Translations under genes and position numbers: made by a program | Shown: positions 59,325-64,000 of the stretch, piece after piece | How the letters are laid out: each line of letters begins with the position of its first letter | Numbering within the stretch: position 1 is the first letter of the stretch | From: Aeromonas hydrophila subsp. hydrophila ATCC 7966 | Lineage (GTDB): Bacteria; Pseudomonadota; Gammaproteobacteria; Enterobacterales; Aeromonadaceae | DNA: 64,000 bases | Direction of reading: 5' to 3' | Assembly: GCF_000014805.1 (NCBI RefSeq) | Contig: NC_008570.1 | Coordinates: 3,539,001 to 3,603,000 of the forward strand | Notes under the pieces: model-generated | Databases searched by the model: none | What the model saw: the letters and a program-made list of their open reading frames with translations, nothing else | What the model was told of the DNA's origin: nothing

Positions 59325-60932
59325 CTATTGCTTCAACTCTTTTTGTACCTGAGCAAACGACTTGGGCCAGGGTTGACCCTTCAGCAAGGCGGGCGACAGC
59401 TTGCGAATGGCGGCCTTGGCCTGGTTGCTGCTGGCGTAGTCCCCCTGCAGCACCACGTACCAGGGGCTGCCGCGGAACTTGGTCTGATAGACCCAGATCT
59501 TGCCGGCCAGACCATTTTCGGCCACGAACTTGTCCACCGCCTTGGTGTTGCTCGCCCCCATCAGCTGGATGCTGTAGTGGTTTCTGGGCTTCTTGTTCAG
59601 AGTGGCAGCGGGGGTCAGCGCCACCTTGGGAGCAGGTCCCGCCACCGGTTCAACCGCAACTGGCTTGGCCACCGGCTTGCTGGCCGCTGGCGTGGGTTGG
59701 GCCTTGGCGGTGTTTGCCGGCTGGGCAGTCTGAGCAGTGGCATTGGGTGTAACAGCCGGCTCGGCAGGAGCAACTTGAGTGGCCGCTGCTTGCGAATCGG
59801 CGCCGGTCAGCTCATCCACTACCGCAGTGGGCAGGGCGCCGCTGACGTTGGGCTGCTTCATCAGCTTCTCGACCACCTCGTCGGAGATCACCACCCGGCG
59901 CCCTTCGTAGTTGGTCGATTCGGTGGTCACGGTGTCGCTCTCCACCGCCTTGGGCAATACCTTGGCATCCGGCTGCCAGTCGCGTACCACGCCGCCGGGA
60001 TTGCTGGCGGCGCCATCACTGGCCGTACTCTGGCTGCCGTTCTGGCTGGTGTTGCTGCCACCGATGGTCAGCGGATCGCCACCCGAGACGGGGATGGGCA
60101 ACGCCGTGGTTTGGGTGGGCTCGGGGACGGTACTCTTGCTGTCGCCGCCAAACAGGGCCGGCAGCAGATAACTCAGCGCCAGCAGACCGCCGGCCAACAG
60201 GGCCAGCAGGGTCGCAATCTTCTTGACGGGCAACTCGGCCTGACGTTTCTTGGGCCTTCTGTCGGTCATGATATCCTCCAGTAACTGCATGATGGTGGAC
60301 GGATGTCCATTTGCCACTTTCAGGATCTCTTCCACTTTCGGCTTGGGCAAGAGGGCTGTCGGGATCTTGAGCTCTTTGGCCTTCTCATACAAGAAGATGC
60401 GTTGTTCGGGCGCGCCAAGCGGCGCGACTTCCAGCTCCAGCGCGGGCATCGCCCGCCCTTTCAGCTGCGCCTTCTGATTGCGACACCAGACGTCACTGCC
60501 GGAGAGCACGATGGCCAACTGATGGGGGATCTTCAGGGTATCGTTGTGACGACACAGGCTCCACAGCTCACCAACCAGCTCGGCAGGCAGCTCGTCGGCC
60601 CGCTCAATGAGCAGCAGCAGGGTAGCGGGTTTGCCTTCCAGCATGCGGAAAAAGCTGTCTGCCAGCGCATCCTGCGGGTTGAACAACGGCCGGGCCACCA
60701 CCTGGGGCAGCAGCAGCTGACGCACGTCCACCATCTTCATGGCGGGGCTGCCGATCAGGCTGACGACCCGCACTTTTTCCGGCAGCGCTCCCAGCAGGGA
60801 TTCGCACAACGTGCCGCGACCACTGCCGGGTTTGCCGGAAAGAAAGATAAAAGGATGATTGAATTCAATCAGATGCAGCAGCCGGTCAACCAGCTGCCGC
60901 TGGGAGGGAAATTTCAGCAGTTTATTCGTCAC
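59325..60932 (-). CDS. damX: DamX, SPOR-domain cell-division protein
   Basis: A 535-residue protein. An N-terminal ATPase-like domain has the P-loop GKPGSGRGT (about 34-42), and one membrane helix lies near 238-262 ([22 protein letters not shown]). A long low-complexity linker rich in Ala, Pro, Thr and Gln follows, and the SPOR domain is at the end ([11 protein letters not shown] to the C-terminus), which binds septal denuded glycan. E. coli DamX is located at the division ring. Start is GTG 60932, overlapping the aroB stop by 11 bp. Confidence 0.93.
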   Translation of the reverse strand: MTNKLLKFPSQRQLVDRLLHLIEFNHPFIFLSGKPGSGRGTLCESLLGALPEKVRVVSLIGSPAMKMVDVRQLLLPQVVARPLFNPQDALADSFFRMLEGKPATLLLLIERADELPAELVGELWSLCRHNDTLKIPHQLAIVLSGSDVWCRNQKAQLKGRAMPALELEVAPLGAPEQRIFLYEKAKELKIPTALLPKPKVEEILKVANGHPSTIMQLLEDIMTDRRPKKRQAELPVKKIATLLALLAGGLLALSYLLPALFGGDSKSTVPEPTQTTALPIPVSGGDPLTIGGSNTSQNGSQSTASDGAASNPGGVVRDWQPDAKVLPKAVESDTVTTESTNYEGRRVVISDEVVEKLMKQPNVSGALPTAVVDELTGADSQAAATQVAPAEPAVTPNATAQTAQPANTAKAQPTPAASKPVAKPVAVEPVAGPAPKVALTPAATLNKKPRNHYSIQLMGASNTKAVDKFVAENGLAGKIWVYQTKFRGSPWYVVLQGDYASSNQAKAAIRKLSPALLKGQPWPKSFAQVQKELKQ

Positions 60933-62004
60933 GACCAGACTCGATCACCGCCAGCAGTTCAGCATCGGAGACATCGGCCACCACCTGGGCATGACCTATG
61001 CCGACCGGCAGCACCAGACGCAGTTTGCCTTCCAGCACCTTCTTGTCTCGGCGCATGTGGCGAATGAAGGCCGCAAAATCCATCTCAGGCGGCGCCGTCA
61101 CCGGCAGATTGGCTGCCAGCAGCAAGGCCCGGATACGGTCTACCTGTTGCTCGGTCACGTCACCACGGGCCAGGGCGGTATTGGCAGCCAGCATGGTGCC
61201 TGCCGCCACGGCTTCGCCGTGCAGCCAGTTGCCATAGCCCTTCTCGGCTTCAATGGCATGGCCAAAGGTGTGGCCCAGATTAAGCAGGGCACGCACACCG
61301 TGTTCGGTCTCGTCCTGGCCAACCACATCGGCCTTGATCTCGCAGCAGCGGCGGATGGCATAGGCCAGCGCGGCCGGCTCCTGCGCCTGCAGACGGGACA
61401 TGTTGGCTTCGAGCCAGCAGAAGAATTCGACATCCCAGATGATGCCGTATTTGATCACCTCGGCCATGCCGGCGGCAAATTCGCGGGCAGGCAGGGTCTG
61501 GAGGCACTCGGTATCGATCACGACGTGTCTGGGCTGATAGAAGGCCCCAATCATGTTCTTGCCGAGGGGATGGTTGACGGCAGTCTTGCCACCAACGGAG
61601 GAATCAACCTGGGAGAGCAGTGTGGTAGGCACTTGAATGAACGGAATGCCACGTTGATAGCTTGCAGCAGCGAAGCCGACAACGTCCCCTATCACACCGC
61701 CACCCAGGGCAATCAGAGTGGTATCACGACCATGGTTGGTTTCCAGCAGAGCGGACATGATCCGCTCAAAGGTAGCCAGGGTCTTGTAGGCCTCGCCATC
61801 CGGCAGGATCAAGTGTTCAACCTGATAGCCCGACAGCAACTGGACAATCCGCTCAAGATACAAGGGCGCAACCACTGTGTTGGTCACAATCATGACCCGC
61901 TTGCCCTTGATGGTTTGCGTCAGCACCTCTGCGTGCTGCAACAGACCTGCGGCTATCTCGATGGGATAGCTGCGTTCACCCAGTTCGACCTTCAACCTTT
62001 CCAT
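60922..62004 (-). CDS. aroB: 3-dehydroquinate synthase
   Basis: A 360-residue NAD- and zinc-dependent enzyme of the shikimate pathway, turning DAHP into 3-dehydroquinate. [54 protein letters not shown], and the zinc ligand region [12 protein letters not shown] with further His are complete. ATG 62004, 14 bp after aroK; the conserved aroK-aroB-damX-dam order. Confidence 0.97.
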   Translation of the reverse strand: MERLKVELGERSYPIEIAAGLLQHAEVLTQTIKGKRVMIVTNTVVAPLYLERIVQLLSGYQVEHLILPDGEAYKTLATFERIMSALLETNHGRDTTLIALGGGVIGDVVGFAAASYQRGIPFIQVPTTLLSQVDSSVGGKTAVNHPLGKNMIGAFYQPRHVVIDTECLQTLPAREFAAGMAEVIKYGIIWDVEFFCWLEANMSRLQAQEPAALAYAIRRCCEIKADVVGQDETEHGVRALLNLGHTFGHAIEAEKGYGNWLHGEAVAAGTMLAANTALARGDVTEQQVDRIRALLLAANLPVTAPPEMDFAAFIRHMRRDKKVLEGKLRLVLPVGIGHAQVVADVSDAELLAVIESGRDE

Positions 62005-62018
62005 GGACGTCCTCTATA

Positions 62019-62537
62019 TTACATGCCGATCAACTTAACGATTTGATTGGCAACAACTTTAGCGCTCTGGTCATCAGTCTGGATGACAAAGTCAGCCACT
62101 TCTTCATACAGGGCGTTGCGTTCTTGTGCCAGACGCTCGAGTACTTCGCGCGGCGGCTCTTCGGTTTGCAGCAAGGGGCGACGCTTGTCTCTTTGCGTAC
62201 GTGCCAGTTGCTTCTCAATGGTGGTTTCGAGGTACACCACGATGCCGCGAGCAGAGAGCTTGTTGCGTGTTTCACGGCTCTTGATGGCACCGCCACCCGT
62301 CGCCAGCACGATACCCTGCTGTTCGGAAAGGTCACCGATGACCTTCTCTTCGCGGATCCGGAAACCCTCTTCGCCTTCAACATCGAACACCCAGCCGATA
62401 TCGGCACCACTGCGGCGCTCAATCTCATGATCTGAGTCGAAAAACTCCATATGCAGTTGTTCTGCCAGATGTCTACCTATGGTGCTCTTGCCCGCACCCA
62501 TGGGACCTATCAGGAAAATATTGCGTTTCTCAGCCAT
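62019..62537 (-). CDS. aroK: Shikimate kinase I
   Basis: A 172-residue P-loop kinase phosphorylating shikimate. Walker [16 protein letters not shown] (11-25), shikimate-binding [23 protein letters not shown] and [10 protein letters not shown] are in place. Position upstream of aroB and downstream of pilQ is the standard one. ATG 62537; its ribosome site is weak (GAAAAGA). Confidence 0.97.
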
Positions 62538-62728
62538 GTCTTTTCGTTAGTAATTACAAACTGTACGACCCCGACAAACTCTCGATCGGGGTACCTATGA
62601 ACCTTATCTTGCGATGGATCAGGAGGGGGATTATCTCAATAGAAATCAGGACTGGCAACCGCAGCCCTTACGCCCCAGCCTCATTGGGGCGTAAGGTTAT
62701 ATGTGTTTTACCTTCACATGTAAAGTCT
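62538..62728. other. pilQ-aroK spacer with two hairpins
   Basis: A 12-bp stem (CCTTACGCCCCA at 62666-62677, complement 62685-62696) and a 7-bp stem (62568-62574 and 62586-62592) lie between pilQ and aroK. Neither is followed by a good T tract on the reverse strand. The first may end or weaken pilQ transcription so that aroK is set apart from the pilus genes. Confidence 0.5.
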
Positions 62729-64000
62729 TCAGAAGGCGTCGGTGACTATCTTCGGCGTCACGAAAATCAGCAGCTCGCGCTTTTTGTTCTCGCTGGTTGT
62801 CTTGCGAAACAACACCCCCAGACCCGGGATGTCGCCCAGCAGGGGCACCTTGCTGACGTCGCTCTTGATGGTCTGTTGATAGATGCCGCCAAGCACCAGG
62901 GTCTCGCCATTGTTGACTAGCACCTGAGTGGTGATGGACTGGGCGTTGATGGAGACGGCATCACCGGTACCGGTCGGCACGGTTTCACCCTTGGTATCCT
63001 GGGTCACGGTCAAATCCAGGATCACCCTGTTGTCGGGGGTGATCTGCGGCGTCACCTTGAGGCTCAGCACCGCCTTCTTGAAGGTGACCGAGGTTGCCCC
63101 GCTGGAAGAGGACTCCACATAGGGGATCTCGGTACCCTGCTCGATCAGCGCCGGTTTCTGGTTAGCCGTGGTGACCCGGGGGCTGGCGATGATCTCGGCC
63201 TTGCTCTCTTTCTCCAGTGCCGACAGCTCGAGATCCAGCAAGGTACCATCCGCCAGCCGCGCCACCTGGAAGGCCAGGGTGCCGGCCGCATTGGTCACCG
63301 GCAGATTGACGTTAAGCCGATCGTCCACCCCAGGTCGGGTGATGGTCGAGCCGCCATTGTTGTTGCCGGAACTGTCATTGCCTTCGATGGTGCCCGAGGT
63401 ACTGTTGCCGTGCCCGTCGTTTTTGGTTACTCCCCAACGCACCCCGAGAGCCTCGTCAAAGCCGTCATCAATGGTCACCATGCGCGCCTCGATCACCACC
63501 TGCTTGACCGGAATATCCAGGATATCCAGCATCCGCTTGATGTTGCTGATGACGTCGGCAGTGTCTTTGACCACCAGCACGTTGGTCCGCTCATCGACAC
63601 TCACCGCCCCCTTGGAAGAGAGCAGTTTGGTGCTCTCGGACGAGAGCAGCGCCGCCACTTCGGATGCCTTGGCATAGTTGATCTGCAGATACTCGGTATA
63701 AAGCGGTGCCAGATCGGCGACCTGGTTGCGGCTCTCCAGCTGCTGTTTCTCGCGAGCGGCAATCTCTTCGGCAGGCGCGACCAGCAGGATGTTGTTGTCC
63801 AACCGCTTGTCGAGCCCCCGCACCTTCAAGATGATGTCGAGTGCCTGCTCCCAGGGCACCCCGTCCAGCCGCAGGGTGATGTTGCCCGACACCGAATCCG
63901 TGGTCACCAGATTGAGGTTGTTGAAATCCGCGATGAGCTGCAGCACGGTTCTCACCGGGATATCCTGGAAATTGAGAGAGATGGGTTTGCCCTGATACTG
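62729..64000 (-). CDS. pilQ: Type IV pilus secretin PilQ (TapQ), C-terminal part
   Basis: At least 424 residues; the N-terminal part is outside the window. Seen in order: an N0/secretin-type domain (VRTVLQLIADFNNLNLV), N1 domain (YLQINYAKASEVAALLSS), and the secretin pore with VIEARMVTIDDGFDEALGVRWG, TKAEIIASPRV, VNNGETLVLGGIY and PLLGDIPGLGVLFRKT. It forms the outer-membrane channel for type IV pilus. Its place before aroK-aroB matches pilMNOPQ clusters; in Aeromonas this is the tap system. A type II secretin is less likely because of this context. Confidence 0.94.
   Translation of the reverse strand, partial: QYQGKPISLNFQDIPVRTVLQLIADFNNLNLVTTDSVSGNITLRLDGVPWEQALDIILKVRGLDKRLDNNILLVAPAEEIAAREKQQLESRNQVADLAPLYTEYLQINYAKASEVAALLSSESTKLLSSKGAVSVDERTNVLVVKDTADVISNIKRMLDILDIPVKQVVIEARMVTIDDGFDEALGVRWGVTKNDGHGNSTSGTIEGNDSSGNNNGGSTITRPGVDDRLNVNLPVTNAAGTLAFQVARLADGTLLDLELSALEKESKAEIIASPRVTTANQKPALIEQGTEIPYVESSSSGATSVTFKKAVLSLKVTPQITPDNRVILDLTVTQDTKGETVPTGTGDAVSINAQSITTQVLVNNGETLVLGGIYQQTIKSDVSKVPLLGDIPGLGVLFRKTTSENKKRELLIFVTPKIVTDAF

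Overview
The window is chromosomal DNA of an Aeromonas-like gammaproteobacterium, from the A. hydrophila/dhakensis/caviae part of the genus. The evidence is protein resemblance and gene order, not a database search. It includes a chromosomal class C beta-lactamase of the Cep/MOX type with a BlrAB-type operator, conserved blocks hemA-prfA-prmC-sirB2-sirB1-kdsA // lolB-ispE-prs and pilQ-aroK-aroB-damX-dam-rpe-gph-trpS, and high GC coding sequence. Both ends cut a gene: a chemoreceptor at the left and the secretin PilQ at the right.

Layout. 1-4.6 kb: chemoreceptor start, yqgE-ruvX, a POT peptide transporter and a LysR regulator. 4.7-6.8 kb: a more AT-rich patch with a Bor-like lipoprotein, a second unknown lipoprotein and 720 bp of non-coding DNA. 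6.8-12.2 kb: ampC divergent from a moxR-DUF58-transglutaminase operon whose 3' end has been copied twice in tandem. 12.2-20 kb: AGCS amino-acid carrier, transaldolase, a small basic protein, a hemerythrin protein, ung, the FNR-controlled grcA, and dctA. 20-32.7 kb: lipid A, haem, translation-termination and isoprenoid housekeeping genes, with a tRNA-Gln whose 5' end lies inside ispE, then prs, a surface 5'-nucleotidase, pth and ychF. 32.9-33.9 kb: a tRNA operon (Met, Gln, a dead Gln copy, Gln, Gln, Met, Gln, Met, Leu). 34-43.3 kb: accessory metabolism, comprising an SLC13 permease, pnuC plus a nucleoside phosphorylase, a Crp-type regulator, yqfB, a DUF1622 protein, a GH13 glucosidase and a secreted protein with the complete motif set of a guanidino-group modifying enzyme. 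43.8-49.6 kb: pyruvate:flavodoxin oxidoreductase, an MFS exporter and a HAD phosphatase. 49.6-55.5 kb: arginine/ornithine catabolic genes argD(astC)-astA-astD with a DUF1338 protein, next to pabA. 55.6-64 kb: the dam/aro cluster and PilQ.

How genes work together. hemA-prfA-prmC couples haem synthesis with release factor 1 and its methylase. lolB-ispE-prs serves envelope, isoprenoid and nucleotide synthesis. argD-astA-astD form most of the succinyltransferase route, but astB and astE are not here. pnuC and the phosphorylase overlap and look like a nicotinamide riboside salvage pair. grcA repairs oxygen-damaged pyruvate formate-lyase and nifJ is a second low-oxygen pyruvate enzyme, so two genes here speak of life at low oxygen.

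Most unusual signals: the candidate secreted deiminase at 41.5 kb; a 60-bp tandem array between the dam terminator and rpe; the 83-bp repeats copied from the transglutaminase gene's end; a 116-bp tRNA-Gln repeat with a decayed member; the ispE/tRNA-Gln overlap; and two FNR boxes before grcA at the same 53-bp spacing known from E. coli yfiD. No CRISPR array, insertion sequence, prophage block or rRNA gene was seen, and I found no clear multi-gene novel system.
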